DNA of 64,000 nt from Rattus norvegicus (taxonomy: Eukaryota; Chordata; Mammalia; Rodentia; Muridae). Every line of letters begins with the position of its first letter. The first letter of the stretch is position 1. Below are positions 22,709-35,425 of this stretch, in pieces. The notes below the pieces were generated by a model. That model saw only the letters and a list, made by a program, of their open reading frames with translations, did no database searches and was not told where the DNA came from. Position numbers and translations under genes: made by a program. The DNA lies in the NCBI RefSeq assembly GCF_036323735.1, contig NC_086034.1:45356439-45420438 (forward strand), given 5' to 3'.

Positions 22709-22713
22709 TGAAT

Positions 22714-22796
<83 letters not shown>
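22709..22796. repeat. (GA)n microsatellite, about 88 bp
   Basis: Nearly pure GA run with one extra G near 22738, so two blocks of about 15 and 28 units. Confidence 0.97.
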
Positions 22797-22798
<2 letters not shown>

Positions 22799-24172
22799 CA
22801 GAAAAGAAAAACATTCCATCCAGATCCAGCTTGGTTATCCAATTAGTTTATTTGGGTTTCTTACAGTTGTTGTGCCTTCCAAAGCTCATCCCTGGATGGG
22901 TGATGCTCTTAACAGTTGTACCACTAGAATTCCCTAACACCTTGTAGGCAGTTGCAATGCAGGAGAAATGTTGCTTTCCAGCAGTTATTCACGACTTACA
23001 TAACCTCGTAAGGAGAACCCTTGTAGGTCTTCTGAGTTTCACAAGCCTTCCTTCTAGGAGGGAATGTTCAGACCAGGAGGAAAAGCTGCACAACAATTAA
23101 GAAAACCATTGAAACAACCAACTGTAACCAACGCGAGTGGCTAACTAAGAGTGTGATTCTTGTAGTCTTATTTATCTATTTTTTTACTTACTTTAGGGCT
23201 TTCTGTTTTGAGCATTAAAGACATCAGAAATCTTTACAGAATGGCATTTAGGTTCTAGAGTCATCCACAGAGAAAGGATCAGAAGGCAAGGAAGATCTAG
23301 ATGTGCCATATCTCAAAGTATCTACTACATTCTAATTACTGAAGATCCCATGAAACTGTATGTCAAGATGTATAACCCTGCTATTTTCATAAATGTAAGA
23401 GAAACAAGACTCCAAGAATATGTGATATTTCTCTTTAATAGCCACTAAAACAACCTTTCCATGGAGCAAATGCATGTACATGTGTATGTGTTTGTGTATG
23501 TGTATATGATGTAGATGTACACGGTCTACATGTATAGGATATACATGATACATCTTCTCATGCACAGGAGATGCACTACTTACTTGGTGTGTATAGTGCC
23601 TAAGGTCATCTTCTCATGCACAAGGAAACATACCAGTGAAACTGAGTGTACACCTCAGATAATACTGGAAATACTAAAATTAAAAAAAAAATAAGAATCT
23701 GACAACATAAGAAATCTAAAACTAGTAAGAAAAAGTACTGTTTTTGAGATACGTGGAGCTTAGGTCTAAATATTACAACTATACATTTGGATGTAACAAA
23801 GACTTTCAAGGGCAACAAGGTAAAGACAGCATTATAGATAAATTCACGTTTAGCTATAGAGATTTAGCAGATATATATTCATGTCAACTGCTAGAACTCT
23901 CCAAATGTTAGAAAAACTGTTTTCTATAATGCATCAAGTAAAAAGTGCTTTAAAAATGAATATGATTCGTGGGGATGCATTTGATTGACAGGTCAAAACA
24001 GTGAGATGCACACATACACATTGCTTTCTTATGCCCTCAAACACAATGCTCCCATGTAAAATTTGTTAATGTCTTTTTCCTTTCCCCTTGCTTGTAATAT
24101 TTATGATTTGAACATAGTGGTTATCAGGAACATTTTTTTAGAGAATTGTAGATGTAAAGAATGAAAGTGTTT
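22797..24172. other. No gene; short direct repeats
   Basis: No gene recognised. A 16-bp exact direct repeat, catcttctcatgcaca, lies at 23551-23566 and 23607-23622. A TG/TA-rich stretch lies at about 23470-23520. Confidence 0.5.
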
Positions 24173-24196
24173 TATATATATATATATATATATATT
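24173..24196. repeat. (TA)n microsatellite, short
   Basis: About twelve TA units. Confidence 0.9.
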
Positions 24197-25197
24197 ACAA
24201 TCTATAAAGAATTTCACAATCCTATGAGTTTACATAAAACAAATGAAAACAGAACTAAACAGGTATGGTCATATGATACAGAATATTAATGAAAAGTATA
24301 ATGCTAAAATTACAATCTCTTATTTAACCAGATTATTTTGTAGAACAGATGACAGTAAAAAATATTAAATTTCCTAATCTAGGACATAATATGCAAAATA
24401 GCTATATTGTTCATTTTCATGCATTCCAATAATTTTATAGTGATTAGATATTGTCACTTGTATATACTGGATTTAATATGGTTTTACTAACCAGTTACTG
24501 GAGGTGTTAAGCTCAAAGCCAACGTTCTGGAAGGCCTAACAAACCAGAATTGGATACTGTTCCTCAATAGCCCTGCTAAACAGATGAAATAATAATTGAG
24601 AACAGAAGAAGCATGTTTACTTACTGTGTCCACATTTGGAAAAGGAAAAAAAGAGATCAGGGATCCTACTCCTGTCTCCCTGCACATCTTCAGAGGCCTG
24701 ATGTGAGACATACGTTTAAAGGCAAAATAGAAACATAACTAAGTAGTCCTGGTCAACGTGCAGTGCTGATTCATCAGTGCCTCTCCACTAGTCTCTTTTG
24801 TAAGTAAATATTTCCAGGGGACAAGATGTTCCTCTGGATGGCACCAGACTTTAGCCTTTCCCTTTCCCCCTAACCCCCTGCATGAGATTCCTGAGGAAAT
24901 ACTGACTTTTTGAAGTCAATTGTTTAAACAATCTGATAGCCAAAGGCAAGGACACCAGCGGCTCTTTTGAATATCTTCATGACTATCTGCTGTTTCTTAA
25001 TACTTCAATGCCATTGGGTAGAAGAGTATGATGTTGACATTTATATAACATTTCCAAGCTTCTCTTTAAGTCAAAGATTGTATTTGAATTATTATAATTT
25101 TATTGATGCCTTCTTTAGACAAAGGTGAGATATGTCTCACTGTTTTGTTTTTAACAATAAGCTAAACTTACTTAGAAACCTATCAAAGATAGAATAT
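24197..25197. other. No feature recognised
   Basis: No gene or repeat recognised. Open frames here (for example 24487-24711 on minus) are short and unmatched. Confidence 0.45.
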
Positions 25198-25562
25198 TGT
25201 GGTGTTTTGAATAGATTTAGACCCCATAGAATCATGTATACTTGGTCCATGGGGAGTGGCACTATTAAGAAATGCAGACTTGTTGAAGTGGGTATGGTCT
25301 TGTTGGAGGAAGTGTTTTACTTTGGAGGCAGGTTGTGAGGACTCTACTCAAGCGCGGCTCAGTGTGAAATTTCAGACTCCATCTGGCTGACTTTGGATAA
25401 AGATGTAGAACTCTCAATTCCTTCCCCAGCACCCTGTCCACTTTGATGCTGCCATGGTTTCTGCCATGATGATAATGGACTAAACTTCTGAAACTGTAAG
25501 CCAGGCTGAATGCCTTGGTCATGTTATTTTTTTCATAGGAATGAAACCCTAATTAAAACATC
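25198..25562 (+). repeat. Unnamed rodent interspersed repeat (variant, copy 2)
   Basis: It carries a core I know from many murine loci: gtggtgttttgaatag, ggagtggcactattaagaaa, gtcttgttggaggaagtgtt, gtagaactctcaattccttc, catgatgataatggactaaa, and the ending ccttggtcatgtta ... aaccctaattaaaaca. I cannot name the family with certainty. It is complete in layout but diverged. Confidence 0.6.
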
Positions 25563-27232
25563 TGTGATGTAGGCTTCAGAACATTATCAAACTCCTGAAA
25601 TAGAATAAATATTTGTGATTATCTATGTTTCATATAAACAAAAGTGTATACATATACATACCCAATATAATTTGTGAATGCTAGTTTATATATGGCTTAT
25701 GTTTGTAGGTATGTATATTTGCACATTTCTAGAGGCAGAGCTATAGATTCTGTTGTTTTTAAATTGAATTTATAATTCAGAAGAACATCATCTCATTCTC
25801 ATTAGAAAACTCCGTGAGTCAGGAGCTTCTAAACACAGTTGGCAACTACTGGAGTTCCTGAGTTTCCCTTTATGTTAGTGAAAACTGTAATCTCCTGGCT
25901 TATTTCTCAGAATTGTTCTATCTTTATAGCCTGGTGCATTAGATTAGACTTTAGAAAAATTTCTCTTCCTGTAAAGATGCTGTACTTGTCCCTTAACATT
26001 TGCTCAGTAGAGTAAGTGGTTGGATATTGCGTGCTCAAGACATATCTCCGAGCCTGAGACTTATTGATTACTGCTGAACTCATCTATGAAGTCAAGTATT
26101 GGGTTCAGTTCCAACTGATTGCACCAGAGAATTTAATTTGATACGGATAGGATTTTAGAGAGGATGTTATCATCTGCATATGAATACAGATATATACTAA
26201 ATATATATATTCTAATACAGATATATATCTAGATTAATGTCCATGTATGAATGGATATATCTGTTTATAAAGAAATGAATCATAAAAGAAAACCATGAAT
26301 TCAAAATGATGTCTTCTGACTATAAAAGTAAACTGAGTCATGGGACGCATAGGCAATTCACTACTTCCGAGGAACCTAACCATTTTGCTATGGTGGTTAT
26401 ACCCCATGCACATTCCATTTCAGGCTGTAATTATCAGTAGATGAGGTGTACCCCTGTACTTCATGCACCATTTTCAGACAATCTTGCAGCAAGTTGTCCA
26501 AATGAGTGCACACTTGAATATGAGAAGATGTGATGCTACATGGTATAGTAGAATGGATGGTGACCACAGTTTTCTTTACATTTCTTAGATCTATGAGCAT
26601 AATACATTTTATTTGAGTATTATGGTTTTATCAAGTGGATAATTTGTTGTGTATTTATTCACAAGTGCACCATTTATAAAATCCTATACTATTTGTGATG
26701 TATATGCTGGTTTCACTGCAGATGTTCAGAAGAAGAAATGTTAGGAATTTACAAATGTAACCTAGATGTTTGGTTCTCTGATATATGATTTTTATAATAA
26801 CAAATTATTATAACTTTCAGTATATATGTTTTTTAAATCCTGAATAAGAACAAGTGGAGATTATATGCAATTTTTCTTCTTTATTATAAAGACAGAAAAA
26901 CTAGGAATTAGAAATCCCAGCTATGAGTTAATAACTTTGAAATGTCAGACAATTTCATTTACGAATTTAAATTGGAGTTTTCTCCTTTGTTAAAGTACTA
27001 TATTGGATTCTCATATACACTAACACATTAAAATGTTATAAACACTAAAACGATAATACACAAGTACATGGAAATTTTAAAAATATTTAAACTATTTGTA
27101 AATGCAAATATCTCTACATTTTGATACATTTGTACATTAAACTTTTGATAATTTTGATACATGGAATTTTAATCAAACATCTTATAATTTTTAAATTTTT
27201 ACTCTTATTTATCTCTGTGTTATGTGTGCGTT

Positions 27233-27235
<3 letters not shown>
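25563..27235. other. AT-rich DNA, no feature recognised
   Basis: No gene or repeat recognised apart from short TA-rich stretches near 26195-26232. Confidence 0.5.
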
Positions 27236-27279
<44 letters not shown>

Positions 27280-27440
27280 TACATTGGCTGTAGGCATGTG
27301 CCAGGGCATGTGTGTGAAAGTCAGAGAGCAGCTGGTAGGAATCTGTCCTCTCCTCTCATGGCACACCAGGAATGCAACTCAGGTTGTCTGTCCTGGTAAA
27401 TGCCCTTACCTGCCGAGGCAGCTTGCCAGCCCCATATTAT
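27236..27440 (-). mobile_element. (TG)n run joined to a B3-type SINE
   Basis: A (TG)21 run (27236-27278) is the reversed CA-type tail of a SINE on minus. The body follows on plus as gcatgtgccagggcatgtgt, gaaagtcagagagcagct and gaatgcaactcaggttgtct, and the head as tgccgaggcagcttgccagc, where the tRNA-like part gives ggctggcaagctgcctcggc on minus. Confidence 0.75.
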
Positions 27441-29159
27441 ATAATTTCCAGTCAATATATATAAACCAAATCTCCTAATAATAATTTAAAATCTCAGTCA
27501 AGGACAGAACCTTCAGCTTACTTTGTGTAGCTGTGTTCCAAAAATGTCCTGAAGATGGCACAATAAGTACATTTTGGTACAAACATCATTAAAGAAGCAT
27601 TTGCAAGAGAAATATATCGGAGGTTAAAACACTAAATTTAAAATAAACATTTCCTAAGTTTGTAGAACAGAATTTCTTCTTAGCTTTCTATCCAATGCCT
27701 ATTTTTTAATGTGACAGAAATAAGTTGCCTCATTGTACCTTCAGGTGTACTGCAATCAGGTACCTGGTAGGAAAATTGACATAGTCAGATGTTAGTGGCA
27801 CGAGTCAGGTTGGTTCAACTACAGTTTTATCAATACATTTACCCTTGCACTTGCAAACATCTGATAAATTCATTTGTTTTCTTCCATGTAATGTACATTC
27901 TGTGTCTTAGTGCCAGTTTTTACTAGACACATTATGTGGGCAGGGACTTAAAATAAGTTTACCAGAATATGAAACAGACTAAAGCTTGTTTGTAGAAATG
28001 GTAGTGACAGATTAATTTTCTTGGTTTTAATAATTGTCTTTGAAGGCGTCTATATTATGCCAGGTGTGTAGTACATAAGCATGAAGTAGAACTCATGAAA
28101 ATACCCGGCATAGAAACACAGGTACCTTGTGAAATGAATGGTGTGAAAATGCACATGCTATATTGGTTTGAGCATGAGAGGCCACAGTTCTCAAGCACCA
28201 TTATCTTGTTTATATCAAGCACATATTATAATGTGCATAGTCTTTTTTGTTATGAGTTTAGGATCACCATCACCTAAGATACCTTCATATGAATAGAGAA
28301 ATATTAAACAAAAAATTAAAGCTATATGCAGATTCTATGTAGTAAATCTGTATTAGAATTCTCATAAGTACATAAACCTAATTTATATAAATGAACTTAT
28401 TTTAGAATGATTGAAGTCAAGAGTTAATCTTTTTATGAACTTGGCAAATTATCATTCACCACAAGAGAAGTATTTCACTTTAGTTGTTAAGAACTAAAGT
28501 TGAGTTCCAGTAATGATGTATTACAGCATCATGGCAGAATTCAGAGACTAGAAAGGTTATGGTATCTTTTAACAATTCCAAACTACTTACCAACTTACTA
28601 TGTTCTGCATTAATATGCCAAATGTTCTAAATTTTGGGTCACCATTAAAAGCGATATAATATTGACCATTGGTAAACTATTGAAAATCACTACAAGCTAT
28701 GTAGGTTGTTAACGAATCATGAAGGCAGAATATGACATTTTATCGGTTGTTAAGGTAGGGATGGAAAATCAATGTGAGATATGAAGCTTTATTCTTGAAT
28801 AAACCATTCGTATACTTAAAATGTTTTAGTAGACTCTTTGTGATAATACTTAGGTAGCAGACATAGACTCTATGTTTTAGAAAAACCACACATGTGAATG
28901 TGAAGTTGTTATTCATATTCAAAGGAAGAACAGATGATTCAAGAATATTTATTGCTCATTAACATTATTTTCCATGATTCTTATCATGAACATATGATTT
29001 ATTGAACAATGGACACATAAGTATGATGCTTTTATGTATTCCTGATTCCATTCTACTGCCTTTGTTAAGAGTTTTTAAAATAATGCAAGCATATGTTTCA
29101 CAAAGTTTCTCGCACACAGTTCCTCATTGTCCCACTCTTGCAGATTAAACAACAAAACT
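27441..29159. other. AT-rich DNA, no feature recognised
   Basis: No gene or repeat recognised. Confidence 0.5.
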
Positions 29160-29460
29160 AGGCTAGAAAGATGATGGCCCAGTGGGTGAAGTGTCTGCTG
29201 CACAAGTGTGAGGAGCAGAATTCAAACTCAAGAATTTACGGAAAGGTTGAACACAATAGTGTCCATTGTAACCCCAGCATTTTTCTGCAGACACGAAGTT
29301 TTGACACTGAGGGAATCCCTCCAAAACTTGTGGAATGAATATACTATATATATACCCTGACATACACTACAGCAAACAGGAAAGCATGCTGAAATACAGG
29401 AGGAGGTGAGAAATGACATCCAAAGTTGGCCTCTGGCCTCTGCAGGTGCTGCTGTCACAC
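29160..29460 (+). mobile_element. B4-type SINE
   Basis: The head reads ggctagaaagatgatggccc ... tctgctgcacaagtgtgagg ... attcaaactcaagaattt, the middle gtaaccccagcatttttctg, and the 3' part gacatccaaagttggcctct and ggcctctgcaggtgc, passing straight into CA-rich DNA. This is the order of a B4 element, about 300 bp and moderately diverged. Confidence 0.68.
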
Positions 29461-29718
29461 TCATAGACATGAACAAACACATGTACATATACTTATACCC
29501 ACATACTCATAGACACGAACACACACATGCACATACACCTACAACACACATAGACATGAACACACACACATACACACGCACATACACACAAACACCCACA
29601 CACTTATAGGCATGAGCACACACATGCACACACATAGATATGAAAACACACACACATACACCTACACTCACACACTCATAGATATGAACAAACACATGTA
29701 CATACACCTGCACCCACA
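29461..29718 (+). repeat. CA-rich minisatellite, six imperfect units
   Basis: Units begin with a form of (t)catagacatgaacac at 29461, 29507, 29549, 29604, 29633 and 29676, with spacings of 46, 42, 55, 29 and 43 bp. Each unit carries acacatg(c/t)acataca after its head. It seems to have grown from the CA-rich tail of the B4 element. Confidence 0.85.

Positions 29719-29761
<43 letters not shown>
29719..29761. repeat. (CA)n microsatellite
   Basis: A pure CA run of about 21 units that closes the minisatellite, followed by gtgcaagc. Confidence 0.96.
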
Positions 29762-29764
<3 letters not shown>

Positions 29765-29804
29765 AAGCTACTGAATACAGGAAACGTTCAATCAAGAAGT
29801 GAAA

Positions 29805-29875
29805 ATGAGAGAGGGGAGAGAGAAAGGAGGGAGAGAAGAAGAGAGGGAGGGAAGGGAAAGGGAGGAAGGGAGAGT
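29805..29875. repeat. GA-rich purine tract
   Basis: An impure run of GAGA, GGGA and GGAA units; low complexity. Confidence 0.85.
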
Positions 29876-30059
29876 ACTAGAAAAAGCCCTATCCTTTTTT
29901 ACTCCTTATTTTTAACATAATCTGACAGAATCTTCATGTGAATCAACTATTTGAGGATTCTCCCCACAAAAGGAATTTTGGTTGTAGCTCCTGCAGTCAC
30001 GGCATTCTCTCCTTAATTTCATCAATGAGTGTCATTTTGAAACGACAAATTTATGAAAA

Positions 30060-30143
30060 ACAACCGAAAACAAAAAACAAAACAAAACAAAAAACCCAAA
30101 CAAACAAACAAGCAAACAAACAAACAAACAAACAAAAAAAAAC
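30060..30143. repeat. (CAAA)n A-rich microsatellite
   Basis: CAAAA and CAAA units with one CCC interruption and an A9 end. It may be the tail of a SINE or L1 that I can no longer recognise. Confidence 0.92.
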
Positions 30144-30553
30144 CACCCTTCAAACCCCTGCATGATGTGGCCAGGCTTCTAGGTTACATCTCTAAGTATA
30201 CTAAGTTCTGAAATGCATATCCTGCAGGCTAGTATCCTAGAGAAAGAACACTGCACCTTTGCTGTGATGAAAAATTCACAAGTTATCAGTGACTGATCAG
30301 TGCCGACTTAATTCTCAGAAGGAAGGAAGAGTTGTGGACATAGCTTAGAAGGTGGTGGTTTGCTCTCGCGATGTTTCACTGTAATTAGTTAAATGTTCAA
30401 TTTGGGTTCCTTTATTAAATGGGAGGGAGTATTAAATGAGATCGAGCTAGCTATTATTCCTAATGTAAAATTTACATTCCTGAAGAATACTCCATATTCT
30501 TTATGAATGAAATGAAATAAAGGGTTATGTATTTCCTACTAACATGCTTCGGC
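30144..30553. other. No feature recognised
   Basis: No gene or repeat recognised. Confidence 0.45.
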
Positions 30554-30611
30554 GTTTTGCTTGGTCTTCCTTCCAATGTTTTGTTTGGTCTTCCTTCTGG
30601 TGTTTTGTTTG
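30554..30611. repeat. 24-bp tandem repeat, about 2.4 units
   Basis: gttttg(c/t)ttggtcttcctt begins at 30554 and 30578, and a third partial unit at 30602. It sits where the A-rich tail of the adjacent minus-strand B1 would be. Confidence 0.85.
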
Positions 30612-30722
30612 GAGAAAAGGCTCCACTTGAACTCGTTAGGTTTCCAAGAATGATTACTAGTTCTCCAGCCTGCGTTTCCCATGTGCTGGGATTACAGGTG
30701 TGGACCACCGCAGCTGTCAGCC
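30612..30722 (-). mobile_element. B1 SINE, truncated
   Basis: The 7SL-derived B1 signature lies on minus: plus reads gtgctgggattacaggtgtg followed by gaccaccgcagctgtcagcc, the reversed left end of a B1. The right half (tccaagaatgattactagtt) is diverged. Confidence 0.8.
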
Positions 30723-32865
30723 GCCTGCTTTTATAAAACAACTTGATTTTGACAGTCCCACAAGGATGCATGTACAAAATGATGAGGGTTGTAAGCATTA
30801 AGGAAGAGTGTTAGAAATTTATTTTTTGCCTTAAAATTTCAACGTGTTTTCTTGGATCTTTCATTTTCTGTACTGTTGACCACATACTTTGCCTTTTCAT
30901 TTTAAAGTAGAAACTTAAATCTGCAAGTGGCTATATTTTATGGTGTCTAAGGGCAACTATCAATCAGAGAGTGTGCCATTTTCTGTTCCAAAAGACTTTC
31001 CAATAGTGGTCATTACAGTGATTTAGATGTGGCTTTACATGAACAGAAGCTCTAATGAATAATGTCTAAGAATTTCTCGCAGCTACAGGATTGCATGGTT
31101 TTCTGAACGAAGTTTGCATGTTTCCTAAGTAATAGCATTAGTAATGATAGTTACATTTTTAATGTAAGCTTTCTTATCATGACCAAATTATGTGAGCATG
31201 TATGAACCCTCAATAATGTTGATGCTGTGTACTTTGGCAGATGTGAAAAGGGAGAATGCACATTGGTGGAAGTATTGGGGTGTTAGGTTAAAGGATCTGA
31301 AGTTAAATTATATCTTAACCATATATACTATGTACATATAACTTTGTCATTGTAGAAACTTTACTCTCAAGTATCATTGGTAATATCCTCTCTGATACTG
31401 TTAGAGATTTCAGTGATGTATCAACAAAGGCATTTCTATCACAACGAGATAACTGTACCTGTCACTTCTGTTTTAAAGCTGTTTGTTGCCAAGAATGTTA
31501 CAGGAATCATTACAGAGTGTTTCAACATCTAGCATCTCTTGTTGGCTCTGTCTTGAAGTAGCCTCTGCATTTCCCTCAAACACTACCTTCACCATAGCCC
31601 ATGATTGTATGGGTGGAGGTTATTTTCTTTTGGCCCAATCAGTAAAATTATTTAACCTAATCTAATCTCCACTTTAAGAAAATTAAGAGTGAAACTCACA
31701 GCATAGCCAAGTAATCAATGCCCAGCTGTTGTTTCAAGTAGCATGTAGTCCAACATCTCTTCCATCGGTTTTATTAGATTCATTAAGTCCATTAAATTCT
31801 TCAAGCAGCCTGCTTGGTTTTATTCCTTGATATCTGATTTTACATTGTATTTTACTGTTTTCCCAACTTCAGCTCTTGTGAAAACAATTTTATTATAAAT
31901 CTTAAATGTATCTGAGCTTTTTGCCTAAACAGTTGTAAATATTTCCTACTATTTGCAGTATTAAATCTAAATTCCTGTTTAGGGTTTTGTAAGACTCTAC
32001 TCATGTTTAATATAATTTTTCAGAATTCCTCAGAAATGTACTCTGCACATATTTCAACTGATTTCAAGTGTCCTCCGACACAATCGTAGTCATTCCCTCA
32101 CTGCCTTCCTGCTCTACTACACTTCCATTTTTTCTGACCACACACTATTCTTTCTGGAAAAAAATCTATATGCTTCTTTCCTTATGAAGTTGAGTGTGAT
32201 AATATATTGTCTCCTCCTTTACTATCCTCAATTTCAACCTTGATCCTAAGGAACAATATTGACTTTTTTATCATTGCTTCTCAATTTTATTATGCATCAA
32301 CAACGTTTTTGAGTAGGACTGTGTCTTAAATCTCTTCTTTCCAACCTTGGTTAATGGAAGGTTGGTAAACATTTTTTGGTAGAGAACGGATTCTGTTATC
32401 ACTTTTTAAAAATGGCAGATTATTTGGGATATGTGGTACAACCAGGTGTTATCCACCACTCTTTGCTGCTGTTGCCCTTTGTTGAGTGTTCAGTCTTACT
32501 CTGGGTAATGAACTATTAGCAGAAATAGTGACTGTAAAATAGTCTGTCTTTCCCATCATGTGGCTTTCTTTCCTCCTGTAACTTCGAAGACCTGACTTGT
32601 GGTGGGTTTCAGATGTAAAAGAAATATTGCTTATAGCCATAGATACCTTGGATTCTTCTTCAGGAGATGCTAAATTCATTGTACTCAGGCATATGCACTT
32701 AAAATTATTCTAATGAGCTTAATGAAATCTCCAATTATACTTAATGCAATTATATAAATGCTTCATAGTGTCTTCTATATTAATCTAGCATGTCATGATA
32801 TTGGTGTCTGCTTAAGAACCTTGTAAAAGAAGTTAGAATATTTTATATTTGTATATCTCTATATA
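30723..32865. other. No gene; possible ancient L2 trace
   Basis: Mostly unrecognised AT-rich DNA. The part at about 31955-32170 (gcagtattaaatctaaattc ... tcattccctcactgccttcc ... gaccacacactattctttct) weakly recalls the 3' region of the old mammalian L2 element. I would not rely on it without alignment. Confidence 0.35.
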
Positions 32866-33265
32866 CTGTATATATATATATATATATGCAAGTTTGTGTG
32901 TGTTGGTACATGTGTGTGTGAGTGTGTGTGTGTGTTCATGTTTATTTTGAGAGATGCACATGTGTGTGTTGGTTTGCATGCTGTTTGTATGCATGGAGAG
33001 ACATGAAGATAACATTAAGTATCAGTCTTCATGTGACATTCACCTTGTACTTTGAGCAGGTCTCTCACTGGTCTGGAACTCACTAAGTAGACAAGTCTGG
33101 CTGGTGAGTCAACCTCAGAACCTACATTTCTTTACCTTTCTGGCATGGGATTTCCAGTGTGGACCACCACCTTGGACTTCTTGCACATGGATTCTTGATT
33201 TCAACTCAGGTCTTCAAACATAACCAGCAAGCACGTAACCTGCAAAGCTATCTTCCAGGTTTATA
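32866..33265 (-). mobile_element. B4-type SINE with TA/TG-rich tail
   Basis: A short (TA)n run (32866-32887) and TG-rich DNA to about 32945 form the reversed tail. The body on plus follows gagcaggtctctcactggtc, tggctggtgagtcaacctca, catgggatttccagtgtgga, ccaccaccttgga and gatttcaactcaggtcttca, which is the reverse of a B4 element. Confidence 0.65.
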
Positions 33266-33499
33266 GCCATCAGTGGTACATATTTATGGATTGGTTGTTG
33301 CCATAGAGTATATTTTTGACAAAAAAAAATCTTGATGCCCTCTTCAAGTTTACTAAATGGTTGTGAATATTATTTGTTACTGCTTTTCCAATGTTTTTTT
33401 TAATATTGGAGATTAGGGTTTTCATTTTTTTCCTTATTCATTTTCCACCTTCCTTTAGCCAAGGAAGCTCAAGCTATAGGCCGCTGGTGTGCCTGGAAC
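33266..33499. other. No feature recognised
   Basis: Short AT-rich interval with no recognised feature. Confidence 0.4.
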
Positions 33500-33605
33500 A
33501 TTTTACATAAATAAGGCTGGGCTTTGGATTTGCTACATCTTTTCTGCCTTTGCCTCCCAGTTCTGGGCTTACAGGCATGAACTTCCACACATTAGGTCAG
33601 CATTC
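33500..33605 (-). mobile_element. B1 SINE, degenerate
   Basis: Plus reads ctgcctttgcctcccagttc, tgggcttacaggcatgaact and tccacacattagg, the reversed B1 left half with several changes. Confidence 0.65.
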
Positions 33606-33889
33606 TTCAAAATGTATAGAAACATTGGAATTCCAAGGGGAGTTCAACATTATGTAGTTTCAATCTTAGCATAATTAAAAATGTGTGATAAATTAAGGAA
33701 AAAATGAATTTGATTTTCTATATTTCAATTTTATTCCAGATATACATTTGCCACTAGAGCTCATAAAATGTCTCTTGATAGAGTCTTCAAATTCTCAACT
33801 ATTGATAAAACTCAAACCCATTTTAGGATTCTCATTTTGAAAAGTAGAATTTCAAAGTTTATGTTTTAAATTTTGATATTTACCAATAT

Positions 33890-34290
33890 TATGCACATTG
33901 ATGGTTAGTGTTAATTGTAAGTGAGGTAGAATCTATGATCATCTTGAAGATGTGACTCTGGATAGGCATGTGGGGAGCTATCTTGGTTACACTGAGGTGG
34001 GGATATCTGTCTACTGTACAAGGTCCCATTCTCCAGACAATAGCTTGAATTATATGGGTAAAGAAAAGGAACTGAGCAACCAGCAGTAGGCAGCCTTTAT
34101 TCTCTGCTCCTTGGTCATAAATATGATGTGGCCAGCTGTTTGAGTCTCCTGTCATGTTGACTCTGTGACTTTCCAATCTCTATCCTTAAATTGTGAGGTA
34201 AAATAAAAAATAAATCCTTTTCTCTTTCATGGCTTTTTGCAGAGGGTTTTTTTCTATTACAGCAACAAGAAAAAATATCAGAACATGCTG
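33890..34290 (+). repeat. Unnamed rodent interspersed repeat (copy 3)
   Basis: It starts tgatggttagtgttaattgt, continues tgatgtggccagctgtttga and ctgtcatgttgactctgtga, and ends gtgaggtaaaataaaaaata ... ttctattacagcaacaagaa. It shares its ending pattern with the copies at 18.4 and 44.2 kb. Confidence 0.55.
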
Positions 34291-34599
34291 TAATAGGATT
34301 CATCACTAAACATAACATCGCCAAAGCCCTTTATATTTACATTGCATATCCAAAATGTAAAGTTGGTTTAAAACAGAATAATCATCCAGTAATGATACAA
34401 ATCTACAGGTTTAGAAAGAGAGATGCTCAATACATGCAAAATCTAAACACTATTGTTAGGAACATATTTTTTCCTGAAAGAAGATTGGAAATAAATATTA
34501 AAATCTCACAAAATGTTTGTATCCATTCACTTATAGTTCACTTCACCAGAGAATATAGTATATGTGTGTATATTGATATTTTTATCCTTTAAAATATAT

Positions 34600-34682
34600 A
34601 AGATGAGCATGAGATATGGCTCATGTGCACACACCCAAATACATGCATACACACAATTAAAATGAAAAATAAAAATGAATAA
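34600..34682 (+). mobile_element. Possible B3/B4 SINE tail fragment
   Basis: Only a tail-like piece is left: gtgcacacacccaaatacat, gcatacacacaattaaaatg and an A-rich end. Weak support. Confidence 0.3.
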
Positions 34683-35299
34683 TATCACATGATTGCTGGA
34701 CTGTCAAATATTAGGGTGACACACAAACACATTTTCATGTATTTCTTTGTTTATACATTTTAAGATCATGAAAAATGTAAGGAAGAGCCAAACATATTAA
34801 CTTTAAAGAACAGACACAAAACTGTCTGCCCTCACTAACTCAAATTTAATAAAAATAATTTTGTAGCTACATTAAAATAACAATGGAAAACTATATAAAT
34901 ATTATATTGATGAAAGTTCTCCTTAAATTTAGTGCATTATAAATGGAAGGATTTTCCTTATAGGAACCATATAGCATTTAGATACTATTAAATAATTAAA
35001 AAGAAATATCAGATGTTAAAAATCACCAAATTCTTTTCTAGTCAAACTGAACTTCTTCGAGCATATTATCTTTTCGCTCATGCGCTTTTAGTGCCTCAGA
35101 GCAATCAATCAACAATAAACACTTTCTGCTTCTCAGAATTCCTTCCTTCATCTGAGCCATCAAGAGCTCAGGTTCCAGCCTCTGGGCAAGGCGCTCGTGC
35201 CCTCTTTCAGGTCAGGTTATGGCTCCTTCTCTCACTCCCACAACACCTGTCATACTCCTTTGCAACTGTATTAACATGTAATTGATTTGCTTGGCTGTG
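34683..35299. other. No feature recognised
   Basis: AT-rich, then more balanced DNA after 35000. No gene or repeat recognised. Confidence 0.45.
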
Positions 35300-35425
35300 C
35301 TCCCCACTGCACCGCACCTTTCTAGTTCTTTGAGGTCTGAGATGTCTTTCATCACCATGTGCTTAGACTCTCAGCACAATGATTAGTAGACAAACAGAGT
35401 CAATAAATGTTTGTAGACTGAGCAA
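35300..35425 (+). mobile_element. L2 3' end, ancient mammalian LINE
   Basis: The stretch follows the L2 3' terminus: tctttgaggtctgagatgtc, tttcatcaccatgtgcttag, cagcacaatgattagtagac and the closing gtcaataaatgtttgtagac. It is unusually readable for an element older than the split of placental orders. Confidence 0.6.

Noticed and set aside
29461..29761. Possible CRISPR array (regular repeats)
   Set aside because: Unit spacing is irregular, there are no unique spacers, and everything is CA-rich DNA from a SINE tail in a mammalian genome.
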